In this document: in pieces, positions 17,004 through 25,892 of the stretch
Layout of the letters: each line of letters begins with the position of its first letter
How positions within the stretch are numbered: position 1 is the first letter of the stretch
Origin: Candidatus Peregrinibacteria bacterium Gr01-1014_25
GTDB taxonomy: Bacteria > Patescibacteriota > Gracilibacteria > Peribacterales > Peribacteraceae
Direction: 5' to 3'
Length of the DNA: 64,000 nucleotides
Assembly (NCBI GenBank): GCA_007376205.1
Contig: VMFU01000004.1
Span: forward strand, 1 to 64,000
Notes under the pieces: model-generated
Told to the model about the DNA's origin: nothing
What the model saw: only the letters and a program-made list of their open reading frames with translations
Database searches by the model: none
Position numbers and translations under genes: made by a program

Positions 17004-17053
17004 TTCTGGATGTCATGGTGAGGGGCACCGGTGCCGTCACGAACCATCATCCG
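17004..17053. repeat. Dispersed palindromic element (TCATGGTGAG...CACGAACCAT), copy 1
   Basis: An imperfect hairpin pairs GGATG with CATCC and ATGGT with ACCAT, around the central palindrome GGCACCGGTGCC. A second copy with the same outer motif lies at 21292-21348. Confidence 0.7.
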
Positions 17054-17058
17054 GCAGC

Positions 17059-17883
17059 CTAAAACACCGAATTTCCACCCGTCCGGCGACTGCCGCTGCG
17101 GCGGACCCTGCCGTCGATCAGGTCCAGCTCCTCTACACCGGGGACGTCGACGACGCGCAGGCCGGCGACGAGGATCTCGCGATTCTGCTCGATGGCCGAC
17201 AGACGCTCCTCTCCGATTTCCATCACGTCCTCCAGGAGGCTCGCGGTTTGCTCCGCTTGATCGAGCTGTGCTTCGAGTTCCGCCAACGCGGCCTTTTCAC
17301 GAGCGATGTCCTCCTGCGCCGCGCCGGCGATGGCGAAGTTCTTATCCCGAACCGCGGCACGGATCGTCCGATCCAGTTCGTTGACGACGCGTCGCTTGTC
17401 CCGTTCCTGGGTTTGCAGTATGTCCGCCTGCGCCGTCAGCGCGGCGTGCTGCGTGCCGGCGCGTTTGAGGAGCTGGCGGAGCGTGACCGTGTAACGGTCG
17501 AGGTCGGCGGCCCGGTCCGTCGAGCGGTTGAGATAGTCCGTGATGTCGACTTCGAGCGTGGCACCCAGTTCGGCGAGAATGGCGTACGCATCGTCGGTCG
17601 GACGATCCGTCGAGGGGAGCATCTTGAGCTGTGCGTCAATGCCCTGCAGAACGGCATGCAGCGGAAGCGCGCTTCGCAAGCCGAGCGTACTGGCGCTGTA
17701 GATGCCGATGGTGACGGCGGGTCGCACGCTCTGTTGTGGCGTGAGCGCATTCTGCTGACTAAGGAGGATAGCGGGGATCAGAGCGCGCGACGACCCGCGG
17801 ACGACGAGGGGCGCCGCATCATCGCCGCTGCAAGCGGAGAGTAGGAGGCAGCTGCAGCCGAGTACGATGGCGAGACGCCGCAT
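17059..17883 (-). CDS. Coiled-coil lipoprotein of unknown function
   Basis: The N-terminus is a lipoprotein signal with lipobox LSAC (residues 15-18). The 274-aa protein is mostly helical, with a long predicted coiled coil around residues 150-225 rich in Glu, Gln and Ala (for example DIAREKAALAELEAQLDQAE). No enzyme motif is visible. Being downstream of the VirB4-like gene on the same strand suggests a structural part of the same envelope machine; this is inference. Confidence 0.7.
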   Translation of the reverse strand: MRRLAIVLGCSCLLLSACSGDDAAPLVVRGSSRALIPAILLSQQNALTPQQSVRPAVTIGIYSASTLGLRSALPLHAVLQGIDAQLKMLPSTDRPTDDAYAILAELGATLEVDITDYLNRSTDRAADLDRYTVTLRQLLKRAGTQHAALTAQADILQTQERDKRRVVNELDRTIRAAVRDKNFAIAGAAQEDIAREKAALAELEAQLDQAEQTASLLEDVMEIGEERLSAIEQNREILVAGLRVVDVPGVEELDLIDGRVRRSGSRRTGGNSVF

Positions 17884-18133
17884 GGAACGCGGGAAATACT
17901 AGAGCTCTTCGTCGTGTCTTGGCGAGAGCAAGCGGCGTGACAGCGCAGGACTTCCCCGTTGTTCTGCAAAATTGTTCAGAAAAAATGGTGTACGGTTGTA
18001 CATACAAAAAATGTGTTCAGACATGACGATAATTGTTGAGCAAGATCAATTTTTTGCTTCAGCTAGTAAGGCGGGAATCTGCTGGTATAGTTGCGCCGTT
18101 TTTTGAGTATGACTTTTGTTCATCTTCTGACCA

Positions 18134-19831
18134 ATGTTCGAGGATATCACAGCAGCGGTTCGAGGCGTTCTCCAGAGGGAGTGCGGTGTCGACGACGCTG
18201 ATGTCAAGTGGGAGCGTCCGGCCCAGCAAGATCACGGCGACCGGTGCACGGCTGTTGCCCTGCGCATCGCAAAAACCCTCGGTCGCAAACCACAGGACAT
18301 CGCCGAGATCATCGCGCAGGAGTTGCGCACACAGCCAACGATCGTCGAGCGCGTGGAGGTCGCGGGGGCGGGGTACGTCAACGTGTGGTTTACGCCGCAG
18401 GAACTGCTGCGAAGCCTTGCTGCCAGCCGCCAGGCGTGCGTTCCCGCCGTGCGGCGCACGGAGCCGCCGGTGATCGTGGAGTATTCGCAGCCGAATATCG
18501 CCAAGCCGCTTGCCATCCACCACGTCATCGGCACGGTGCTCGGACAGTCCGTCTCCAATCTCTACGAGCACGCCGGGTACAACGTCATCCGCTGGAACTA
18601 TCTGGGGGATTGGGGCACACAATTCGGGAAATTGGCCGTCGCCCACCGCCGGTGGGGCACGGAGAAGCCCGTTCGGGATTGCTCGCTCGACGAGTTGCTT
18701 GCCCTCTACGTCCGCTTCCATAAGGAAGTGGACGAACATCCCGAACTGGAGGACGAGGGCCGCGAAGCGTTCCGCGATCTGGAACGGGGGGATCCCGCGT
18801 TGCGCGCGTTCTGGGCCGACGTCGTCGCCGTGACCAAGGCGTCGCTCGCTTCCTTATACGAACGCCTGCACGTGTCGTTCGACTTGGACCTCGGCGAGAG
18901 TTTCTACGAGGACAAAATGCAGCCGGTCATCGATGCCGGTCTGGCCAAAGGCGTCTTTCACGAAGGCGACGGAGGCGCGCTCATCGCCGAATTTTCGGAG
19001 GAGAGCGCGCTCCCGCCTTTCATGATTCGCAAGAGCGACGGCGGGACGCTGTACTCCACGCGCGATCTGGCGCAGATGCGCTACCGCATCGACGCGTACC
19101 ACCCGCAGGCGATTCTGATTTTCACGGACATCGCGCAGAAGCTCCATTTTCAGCAGCTCGTCGCCACATGCGAGCAGTTGGGGTGGGAGCTGACGACGTT
19201 TGAGAACGTTCTGTTCGGGCGCATGCGTTTCGTCGACAAGGCCATGAGCACGCGCAAAGGGACGGTGATGAAGCTGGAGCACGTGGTTGACGAGGCCGTC
19301 GCACGCGCCCAGGCGATCATCGACGAGCGCGGCGACACGATCCAGACCGACGATCCCGCGGCTCTCGCGGAAATGATGGGGACGGGCGCGCTCGTCTACG
19401 GCATTCTCTCGCAGAACCGGAAGATGGACATCGTCTTCGATTGGGACAAGATGCTCTCCTTCGAGGGGAACAGCGCTCCGTACGTGCAGTACACCCATGC
19501 CCGCGCGCGGTCCGTGCTCCGCAAAGCGGGATCCGACGCCGCATTGCCGAAGGTAACCGATGTCCTGGAGCCGGACGAGCGCCGCCTCCTGCTCCACCTG
19601 CAGGACTTCCCGTCCGTTCTGGACGAAGCGCGCGCCGAGCATCTGCCCCACAAACTGGCGCAGTACCTCTACGAGCTCTGCCAGCGTTTCAACGCGTTCT
19701 ACAACGTTCTTCCGATCCTGCAGGCGGGCGAGGCCGCCCGCAAGCTGCGGCTTGGCCTGACCGCGCTCACCGCGGACGTTCTGCGGTGCGGTGCGGAGCT
19801 CCTCACGTTGCGCGTTCCCGACCGCATGTAA
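18134..19831 (+). CDS. argS: Arginyl-tRNA synthetase
   Basis: This charges tRNA-Arg. Visible are the N-terminal Add1-like domain (residues 1-100), the class I motif region YSQPNIAKPLAIHHVIGT, the WNYLGDWGTQFGKL segment typical of ArgS, the KMSKS-like loop MSTRKGTVMKLE, and the DALR helical anticodon-binding C-terminus ending LRVPDRM. The HIGH box reads AIHHVIG rather than the usual VGHLRS. A TATAGT -10 candidate lies about 45 nt upstream. Confidence 0.96.
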   Translation: MFEDITAAVRGVLQRECGVDDADVKWERPAQQDHGDRCTAVALRIAKTLGRKPQDIAEIIAQELRTQPTIVERVEVAGAGYVNVWFTPQELLRSLAASRQACVPAVRRTEPPVIVEYSQPNIAKPLAIHHVIGTVLGQSVSNLYEHAGYNVIRWNYLGDWGTQFGKLAVAHRRWGTEKPVRDCSLDELLALYVRFHKEVDEHPELEDEGREAFRDLERGDPALRAFWADVVAVTKASLASLYERLHVSFDLDLGESFYEDKMQPVIDAGLAKGVFHEGDGGALIAEFSEESALPPFMIRKSDGGTLYSTRDLAQMRYRIDAYHPQAILIFTDIAQKLHFQQLVATCEQLGWELTTFENVLFGRMRFVDKAMSTRKGTVMKLEHVVDEAVARAQAIIDERGDTIQTDDPAALAEMMGTGALVYGILSQNRKMDIVFDWDKMLSFEGNSAPYVQYTHARARSVLRKAGSDAALPKVTDVLEPDERRLLLHLQDFPSVLDEARAEHLPHKLAQYLYELCQRFNAFYNVLPILQAGEAARKLRLGLTALTADVLRCGAELLTLRVPDRM

Positions 19832-19850
19832 TTTTCTTCCCCTTCCTTCC

Positions 19851-21266
19851 ATGTCCTCGTTCCGTCGCCGTCACCACATGTCCGTGGTGACCACCCGTCC
19901 GCTCATCGTTTTCCTCCTCATCGCATCCTTCGGGATTCTCTTCGCGGGTTGCGGTTCGTCCGAGACCGAGCCGGAGGACGTGGTGTTCACGCAGGAGGAA
20001 CTGGAACAGGCGCGCGAACTGGCGCGGCGGTCCGCCGAGGACGCGTCGGGCGCGGCGATCGGCGTGCAACCGCTGTCGCAGACGGGCGCTGCATTGCCTT
20101 CATCCGCTCCGGTTGTCGATCTGACCATGGTGCCGACGTACAACGCGATCCGCACGTCGATGAGTACGGGGCAGGGGAACTTGTACCGCGTGACGTTCGA
20201 GTTCGTGAACATCCGCAGCGAGCCGAAATCCACAGCGTCGACCCTGGGCCGGCGCGTCCGCGGCGAATCGTTCGACGTTCTGGAATTCGTCGACGCCGCA
20301 TGGGCGAAGGTGCGCTTGGAAGGGGACAAGGTGGGGTACGTGTCGGCACAGTACCTCGCCCGCGTCGTTCCGGAGGAGCGGTTCGCCGAGGAGAAGAAGA
20401 AGTTCGAGGGGCTGCTCTTCGTCGATTTCGCCTTCGTCAACGTGCGCGCGGCGCCCGATCAGAAGAGCGAGAAGCTCGGGGAATTGCCTGCGAACGCGCT
20501 GGTGCGTCCCTTGAGCCAAGAGGGAACGTGGGTGAAGGTCGCTTTCAGCGGACGAGACGGGTACGTGTCCACGCAGTACCTCTCGCCGTTCCTGCCGACG
20601 ATCCTGGTGCGACAGGAATCGTTCACGGTGCCCGTGCTGCACTACCGTCTGTCCCAGCAGGACGCGCTCGACGCCCTGGGGCGGCACATTGCCACGCTGA
20701 CGCAGAACGGCATGAAGATTGTCACGCTCCGCGAATTTGCGGAGATGTTGCTGACCCAGGAGAAGCGCGACGTACGCATCGACCCCAAGACCGTCGTCCT
20801 GACGGTCGCCGACGTCACGCCGGACAATGTCGTGGCGGTGTCGGACGCCCTGCGGCGCGGCAACATCCGCGCGACCATCTTCCTGCAGACGCGGCATCTG
20901 GGCCTTCAGGGGATCACGGAGAAGACGCTGCTGTCCCTCGTCGCGTCGGGCCATGACCTGCAGTCCGCGGGCCACACAGGGGATGATCTGCGGCCGCTCA
21001 CGAACGAGCAGGTGCAGCTGGAGCTGACGCAAAGCCGCAAGATGATCGAGGAGGTCACAAAGAAGCCCGTGCTCGCCGTCCTGTATCCGCTCGGAGGGAC
21101 GAACGACCGCGTGATGCAGCTTGCCGCGCAGGCGGGCTACCTCTTCGGCGTGACGAATGCCAGCGGCCGGACGTTCCCGCGCGAAGGGCTCCTCCGCATG
21201 CCGAGCATCACCGTAGCGCCGCAGCAAACCGGCGAAGAGGTTCTGGCGGCGGTGAAGGGAGGATGA
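19851..21266 (+). CDS. Lipoprotein with two SH3b domains and a degenerate polysaccharide-deacetylase domain
   Basis: Lipobox LFAGC (near residue 36) is followed by two bacterial SH3 domains (FEFVNIRSEPKSTASTLG...; FAFVNVRAAPDQKSEKLG...) that usually bind peptidoglycan, then a NodB-like deacetylase domain from about residue 255. The usual catalytic TFDDG is VLTVADVTP, and the HxxxH motif reads GHTGDDL, so key metal ligands seem lost and the domain may bind glycan without hydrolysis. It lies 19 nt after argS. Confidence 0.82.
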   Translation: MSSFRRRHHMSVVTTRPLIVFLLIASFGILFAGCGSSETEPEDVVFTQEELEQARELARRSAEDASGAAIGVQPLSQTGAALPSSAPVVDLTMVPTYNAIRTSMSTGQGNLYRVTFEFVNIRSEPKSTASTLGRRVRGESFDVLEFVDAAWAKVRLEGDKVGYVSAQYLARVVPEERFAEEKKKFEGLLFVDFAFVNVRAAPDQKSEKLGELPANALVRPLSQEGTWVKVAFSGRDGYVSTQYLSPFLPTILVRQESFTVPVLHYRLSQQDALDALGRHIATLTQNGMKIVTLREFAEMLLTQEKRDVRIDPKTVVLTVADVTPDNVVAVSDALRRGNIRATIFLQTRHLGLQGITEKTLLSLVASGHDLQSAGHTGDDLRPLTNEQVQLELTQSRKMIEEVTKKPVLAVLYPLGGTNDRVMQLAAQAGYLFGVTNASGRTFPREGLLRMPSITVAPQQTGEEVLAAVKGG

Positions 21267-21291
21267 TCACCATTGTCGCACTGGCATTCAA

Positions 21292-21348
21292 ACAGGTGTC
21301 ATGGTGAGGTGCTTTTTGCGTCGGCGAAAAGCCACGAACCATCACCTG
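21292..21348. repeat. Dispersed palindromic element, copy 2
   Basis: CAGGTG...CACCTG, ATGGT...ACCAT and GCTTTT...AAAAGC nest into one imperfect hairpin of about 57 nt between convergent genes. It shares the TCATGGTGAGG...CACGAACCAT frame with the copy at 17004-17053. It may act as a bidirectional terminator. Confidence 0.7.
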
Positions 21349-21349
21349 C

Positions 21350-21700
21350 CTACCGTTTAATCCCCAGCTTCTGCAGCTGTTCCATGAACGTGGATGACTG
21401 TTCCTGGGCGTACTTCGCCGCGGACTGCGCGGCTTGGGACGTGATTTTCGACATCACTTCATCGCCGTAGAGGTAGAGCAGGGCGGCACTGCCGATGATC
21501 AACCCGTAGTGCAATGTCATACGCAGCGTCGCGCCCCATGCCGCGCGCCGTGCGCGGCGGTCGCTGCGCTGGAGGAGTTCGACAATCGCATCGAGACGCT
21601 CAATCATCGGATCAGCGCCCGCGGGGCGGCGCACCGGCGCAATGGCATTCTTCGGCGCATCGGAGAACGTGATCGGAGGATCGGCGGGTTGTTTCTTCAT
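21350..21700 (-). CDS. Small single-pass membrane protein
   Basis: The 116-aa protein has a proline-rich cytoplasmic N-terminus, a helical stretch (IERLDAIVELLQRSDRRARR), one membrane helix (LHYGLIIGSAALLYLYG) and an amphipathic C-terminal helix. It is not recognised. It starts 17 nt after the FemAB stop, so it is probably the last gene of the murF-DegT-FemAB operon. Confidence 0.7.
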   Translation of the reverse strand: MKKQPADPPITFSDAPKNAIAPVRRPAGADPMIERLDAIVELLQRSDRRARRAAWGATLRMTLHYGLIIGSAALLYLYGDEVMSKITSQAAQSAAKYAQEQSSTFMEQLQKLGIKR

Positions 21701-21717
21701 CGGGACATTATACCACA

Positions 21718-22806
21718 TCAAAACCCCCTCCGCCATTTCCGGACGACCTCGAACGTGCGTGTCAGGTGGTAGGACGGCCGCAGCGGGAAATCGACGCAGT
21801 GCACGAGATTGAGGACATTGCCCCCAAAGCCGGTCTTGAAGAGGGTCACGCCGGCGAAGGGATGTTTCGGATTTCGGATTTCGGATTTCGGATTTCCGCC
21901 ATGTGGCGGCGCGATGCCCCAGAAGTTGTACACGTGGTCGCCGCGCTTGAGCGCATCGCGGATCGCGGTCCACTGCAGGAGGTAGCTCGCGGGGATTTTG
22001 GCGTGCATCGAGGAGCTCGCGCCGTGGTGGTAGCTCGTCTCGCCGAAGACGTGCATGTGGACGGAGGCCGCGATGACGTCGCCCTGGTAGCGGGCCAGAT
22101 ACAGGGAGCACTCGCCGCGGGGCGCGAAGCGCGCGACCTGGGCGCGGAAGAACGCGTTCGTGTACGGCGTGAACTTGTGCCGCTTGCGCGTCTCATCGTG
22201 CAGGCGGATGAAGCTCTCGATGTCGCGCGCGGGATCGTCGGAGACCTGCACCGTCACACCCTCCTTCTCCGCGCGGCGAATGAGATTGCGGGTCGTGGAA
22301 CGCATGGAGGAGAAGAGGCGCTCTTCGGGATTCGGGATTCGAGATTCGGACAGAGGGTGCTGCCACGGATCAGGATCCACGAGTGACAAATACCACACGT
22401 GTTCGGCGAGGAGATGCAGAGGGGAGGGGAGCGACGAGGGAATGGGGAATGGGGATGCGGACATGGGCCAGAAGGGGCTCACGCGGATGAACGTGCATCC
22501 ACGCTGCAGAGCGACGTTCTTGAGCGCTGTGATCAGTTTTTCTATTCCCTCTGTCCCATTCCCTATTCCCGCGTTTACCACCGGCCCATACGGCACCGCC
22601 AGATGCCTCCCGCGTTTCGCCGGAACGACGTGCCCGAAGCAGACGCCGACGATGTCGTCGCCGTCGCGCATCTCGATCCGCACCGGCTCCTGGCCGATGT
22701 CGCCGTACACCTCGCCCATCGTCCAGCTTTGCAGGAACGGGCGGAAGCGCTGGCGGCCGAGGAAGGCGTCCCAAGCCTGCGGGTCGGTGGAGAGGGAAAC
22801 AGTCAT
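21718..22806 (-). CDS. FemAB-type aminoacyltransferase (peptidoglycan bridge)
   Basis: FemAB enzymes transfer amino acids from tRNA to lipid-linked peptidoglycan precursors. The two GNAT-like halves are visible: FLQSWTMGEVYGDIGQEPVRI, then SMRSTTRNLIRRAEKEGV, FIRLHDETRKRHKF, GDVIAASVHM and SYHHGASS. Four separate heptamer blocks (21865-21898, 22325-22349, about 22438-22463, 22541-22570) are inserted in frame, each in a plausible loop. It overlaps the upstream aminotransferase gene by 4 nt, so translation is coupled. Confidence 0.88.
   Translation of the reverse strand: MTVSLSTDPQAWDAFLGRQRFRPFLQSWTMGEVYGDIGQEPVRIEMRDGDDIVGVCFGHVVPAKRGRHLAVPYGPVVNAGIGNGTEGIEKLITALKNVALQRGCTFIRVSPFWPMSASPFPIPSSLPSPLHLLAEHVWYLSLVDPDPWQHPLSESRIPNPEERLFSSMRSTTRNLIRRAEKEGVTVQVSDDPARDIESFIRLHDETRKRHKFTPYTNAFFRAQVARFAPRGECSLYLARYQGDVIAASVHMHVFGETSYHHGASSSMHAKIPASYLLQWTAIRDALKRGDHVYNFWGIAPPHGGNPKSEIRNPKHPFAGVTLFKTGFGGNVLNLVHCVDFPLRPSYHLTRTFEVVRKWRRGF
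21865..21898. repeat. Heptamer block (GGATTTC) in the FemAB gene
   Basis: Nearly five perfect tandem GGATTTC units, in frame, encoding NPKSEIRNPK. Confidence 0.9.
22325..22349. repeat. Heptamer block (GGGATTC) in the FemAB gene
   Basis: Three to four TTCGGGA/TTCGAGA units encoding SESRIPNPEE. Confidence 0.85.
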
Positions 22807-24065
22807 TGGAGAACGTGAGGAGTGAGGTGGTCAAGAAGCAGGTGCGCCCGCCGCTCCGTCATCCCGGGGTGCGTCGGCAGGGACAGGATACTGCGCGCGA
22901 CGTTCTCGGCGTGCGGGTCGATGCCACCGAGGTACCCGGCATCCGATGCGTCGACGCTGCGCGGGCAGACCACGCAGCCGGTCCATCCGTCATCCAGATG
23001 GATGTTGCCGCGTTTGAGTTTTGCCCGGACCGCGTCGGCGTTCTTCACGAAGAGCGGACACTTCTGCAGCGGCAGATCGGCTGTGATGCCGTCGATGACC
23101 TTCCATCCGCGATCTTTGCACGCCTGCAGGTACAGCCGTGTCAGCGCGCGGCGGTGATCGTTGATCCGACGGAGGCGCCGAAGCTGATCGAGGGCGATCT
23201 CCGCGCAGGGGCCGGGCATCCGCTGGAGCAGGGGGGACATCGCGCCGTGCTTCTCGTCCTCCGTGACGATGGGCGGGAGCAGACGGAGGGTGCGGGCGGC
23301 GACGAGGAGAGCCTTGCCGATGCCGATGCCGTAGAGCGGCCGCGCAATGGCATAGAGAAGAGGATAGAAGAGGAGGCGGGCGATGTCGCGTCGGGGGAGG
23401 GCGGCCGCGCAGCGCTGGAGGACGCCGAGCGCCTCGGCGCGGCCGGCATCGCGGACGATGATCGCCCCTCCGGCGACGCCGGAGATCGCTTTGTCACGTC
23501 CAAAGCTCACCAGCAGCGCGTCGGCGCATCGACCGATGGCGGGCGGCCCCGCGTCGTCCGGCAGGACGTGCGCGCAATCTTCGATGAGCAGCAGGCCGTG
23601 TCGGTCGCACAGCGCGCGCAGCGATGCGGTATCGGCGGGGATGCCGAACGTGTGCTGGCAGATGATCACTCGCGTGCGCGGCGTGATCAGTTTTTCGGCC
23701 TCGCGCGGGTCGAGGTTGAGCGTCTGGGGATCCAGGTCCGCGTACACGGGCGTCAGACCCGCGGCGTGGATCGCGTTCGGCACGACGACGCACGTGTATC
23801 CCTGGACGATCACTTCACTGCCGCGCGGCAGATGCAGGCTGCCGAGGTAGGCAAGGAGCGCCTGGCGGCCGGAGGAGAAACTCACAGTTGTGAGCTGTGA
23901 GCTGTGAGCTGTGAGCGACGAAAAATGCGCCGACAATGCATGTTCGAGAGAGTGCGCTGGCTCTTGTGATCTCCATTGCCACGGGCGCAGGAGGAGGCCG
24001 AGGGCACGGAGGCACTGGCGTGGGTCGGCGAGAGGGCCGAAGGTGTGGTGGATGGGGGAGAGCAC
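22803..24065 (-). CDS. DegT/DnrJ/EryC1-family PLP-dependent aminotransferase
   Basis: This family aminates sugar nucleotides or related precursors. The PLP-binding lysine lies in SFGRDKAISGVAGG, preceded by LLIEDCAHVLPDD; VIVQGYTCVVVPNAI is the N-terminal fold-type I signature. At 420 aa it is slightly long, with a heptamer block (23887-23915) encoding SSLTAHSSQLT. The start is GTG 24065, in a heptamer-rich spacer 25 nt after murF. Next to FemAB it may make an amino sugar for the envelope; the substrate is not known. Confidence 0.86.
   Translation of the reverse strand: MLSPIHHTFGPLADPRQCLRALGLLLRPWQWRSQEPAHSLEHALSAHFSSLTAHSSQLTTVSFSSGRQALLAYLGSLHLPRGSEVIVQGYTCVVVPNAIHAAGLTPVYADLDPQTLNLDPREAEKLITPRTRVIICQHTFGIPADTASLRALCDRHGLLLIEDCAHVLPDDAGPPAIGRCADALLVSFGRDKAISGVAGGAIIVRDAGRAEALGVLQRCAAALPRRDIARLLFYPLLYAIARPLYGIGIGKALLVAARTLRLLPPIVTEDEKHGAMSPLLQRMPGPCAEIALDQLRRLRRINDHRRALTRLYLQACKDRGWKVIDGITADLPLQKCPLFVKNADAVRAKLKRGNIHLDDGWTGCVVCPRSVDASDAGYLGGIDPHAENVARSILSLPTHPGMTERRAHLLLDHLTPHVLQ
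23887..23915. repeat. Heptamer block (GAGCTGT) in the DegT gene
   Basis: Four tandem GAGCTGT/GTGAGCT units, the same unit as at 38054-38094 in murD, 14 kb away. Confidence 0.9.
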
Positions 24066-24090
24066 GCGGAGAGGGAATCGGGAATCGGAC

Positions 24091-25779
24091 TTAGGGAAGA
24101 GGGAGGAGGCGGGAGATGGAGGAAAGGGGCATGCGACCGAGGCAGACGAGAAGGCTGCCGGACAAAACGGGGGCGGACGCTGCGGAGAGGAGTTCCACGG
24201 GCTGTCCGCAACCTACTGCGAAGGCGTCGGCTCCCGCGTCACTCGTGAACACGATGCGGCCGAACACACCGCGCGACGTTTCGCCGAGTTCGCGGAGGAT
24301 GGATTCCTCCCGTACGCCCAGTTCCATGATGCCGCTGGTGAGGAGAATTCTGTCGCGTTCAGGACGGCTCTTCGCCCATTCCACCGCGGCGCGGAAACTC
24401 TCCGGACTGCAGTTGTAGGTATCGTCGAGCACGGTGCAGCCGCGCTCCGTGCGCATGGAGAAGGTGTGGGCCATGCCGGCGAATGACCGCAGGCGATCGG
24501 CGATCTCTGCAAGCGAGCGGCCAAGGTGACGTGCAGCGCCGATGGCGAGGAGGGCATTGAGGACATTGTGTTTGCCATGGAGCGGCAGGCGCATCGGCGT
24601 TCCCTGCACGATAAACGAGAGTCCCCCGGCGTCCTCGCGGATGTCGTCCGCCCGCAGGTCGGCGTCGGCGACCGTACCGACCGCTGTCACGGGACAGAGC
24701 GCGGCGGCGCGGAGGAGGGGGAAGGCGGCGTCATCGGCGACGAGAATGGCGCGGCCGCCTTTCGGGAGCGCTCGTAGCAGTTCGGCGTTCGCTTCGCGGA
24801 TCGCGTCGATGGAGCCGAAGAGGCCCAGGTGATCGCGGCCCAGGGTCGTCACGATGCCGATTTGCGGCTTGGCGATGCGGCAGAGCGTGGCGACCTCGCC
24901 CAGGCGATACGCGCCCATTTCGACGATAGCGATCAAGTGATCAGCGGGCAGTTTCGTTGCTGTTCGCTGTTCGCTGCCTGCTGTCCACTCCCGCAAGAGC
25001 CACTGCGCCACACCCATTTCCGTGTTCACGTGCTCCGGGGTCGCGATAACGTTCGGGATTCGGGATGCGGGATCCGGACTGCGGAGAATGTGTGCCAGCA
25101 ATTCTTTCGTCGTGGTCTTGCCGACGCTGCCCGCTATGCCGATGACAACAGCGTCCGTGTTCGCGCGCAGGCGCGCCGCGCGTTCCATCACGCGGCATTT
25201 GAGCAGGGCATCGAGGGGGGAGAGCAAAGCGAGGCTGACGGCGATAACGAACGGCTGGAGCACCGGCAGCAGGACCGGATGCCAGAGCGGCTCAAGAAGC
25301 GGCATCGGCCGCGCCAGCAATGCGGCGGCCAGAACGGCGTCGAGGGCGAGCGAGAGCGCGACGACCGCGAGCGCTTTCTGTGTCCACACGGGCAGCACGT
25401 TGCGACGCAGGAATTGGATGCACGCGAGGGCGACCGTAGCAATCAGGCCGATGTCTCCGGCGTTTGTGCTCCAGAGCGCGAGCGCGATCACTGCGACGAG
25501 GAGCGCGGCCTGCATCGTCACGCCGAGGGATCGAAGCCTTTCCCGCCGCAGATGTTCCCGCAGACGGTCCCACCGCCATTCTTTCATCTGCCAGAGGCGC
25601 GCAGCAGCGAGGAGAGGCGCGACGCAGGCGACGAGTGTCAGGAAGACGGACGAGACGGGGCCGAGGGCGACGGAAAAGGTTTCAATGATGCCCAGGAGCT
25701 TACCGAAACCCTTCCTGCAGCGGCGTATCGAAAGTTGCCAAAAATGATAAATTAGAGTACAATAATCACAAATGCACAC
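24091..25779 (-). CDS. murF: UDP-MurNAc-tripeptide D-Ala-D-Ala ligase MurF with an N-terminal membrane region
   Basis: MurF adds D-Ala-D-Ala to the UDP-MurNAc tripeptide. The Mur ligase core starts near residue 215, with the P-loop GIAGSVGKTTTKEL, EMGAYRLGEV, TTLGRDHLGLFGS, HGKHNVLNALLAIG and DDTYNCSPESF. The first 200 residues hold about five hydrophobic helices, a membrane-anchored form. Two heptamer blocks (24956-24986, 25052-25077) sit in loops. The start is uncertain: GTG 25779 is the only upstream canonical one but lies across a divergent promoter; ATC 25689 (TAAGCT 7 nt upstream) is possible. Confidence 0.9.
   Translation of the reverse strand: MCICDYCTLIYHFWQLSIRRCRKGFGKLLGIIETFSVALGPVSSVFLTLVACVAPLLAAARLWQMKEWRWDRLREHLRRERLRSLGVTMQAALLVAVIALALWSTNAGDIGLIATVALACIQFLRRNVLPVWTQKALAVVALSLALDAVLAAALLARPMPLLEPLWHPVLLPVLQPFVIAVSLALLSPLDALLKCRVMERAARLRANTDAVVIGIAGSVGKTTTKELLAHILRSPDPASRIPNVIATPEHVNTEMGVAQWLLREWTAGSEQRTATKLPADHLIAIVEMGAYRLGEVATLCRIAKPQIGIVTTLGRDHLGLFGSIDAIREANAELLRALPKGGRAILVADDAAFPLLRAAALCPVTAVGTVADADLRADDIREDAGGLSFIVQGTPMRLPLHGKHNVLNALLAIGAARHLGRSLAEIADRLRSFAGMAHTFSMRTERGCTVLDDTYNCSPESFRAAVEWAKSRPERDRILLTSGIMELGVREESILRELGETSRGVFGRIVFTSDAGADAFAVGCGQPVELLSAASAPVLSGSLLVCLGRMPLSSISRLLPLP
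24956..24986. repeat. Heptamer block (TTCGCTG) in murF
   Basis: TTGCTG/TTCGCTG/CCTGCTG units, the same vocabulary as the block before metG (9546-9580), encoding EWTAGSEQRTA. Confidence 0.8.
25052..25077. repeat. Heptamer block (GGGATTC) in murF
   Basis: GGGATTC/GGGATGC/GGGATCC units encoding PDPASRIPN. Confidence 0.8.
25735..25763 (+). promoter_or_regulatory. Promoter giving a leaderless small-ORF transcript
   Basis: TTGCCA (25735-25740), 17-nt spacer, TACAAT (25758-25763). The expected transcript start is within about 2 nt of ATG 25772. Confidence 0.75.
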
Positions 25780-25867
25780 ACAATTCTCTCCGCGTTACTA
25801 CATCGCTGCCGGCGTGATCCTTGCGACGCTGACGTTCAACATCGGCTTCCTACTTACCTCCCTGTGA
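25772..25867 (+). CDS. 31-aa single-helix membrane peptide
   Basis: A short ORF starting MHTQFSPRYYIAAGVILATL and ending NIGFLLTSL, a polar N-terminus then one membrane helix. TACAAT ends 8 nt before the ATG, as for other genes here. The next gene, 25 nt downstream, also encodes an N-terminally anchored protein, so they may be co-transcribed. No homologue is recognised. Confidence 0.55.
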   Translation: MHTQFSPRYYIAAGVILATLTFNIGFLLTSL

Positions 25868-25892
25868 GTCACATCCACTTCCCCCCTTTTCT

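Noticed and set aside
8108-17883. Integrated conjugative element
   Set aside because: No integrase, relaxase, coupling protein or attachment repeats; housekeeping genes (metG, fmt) are interleaved.
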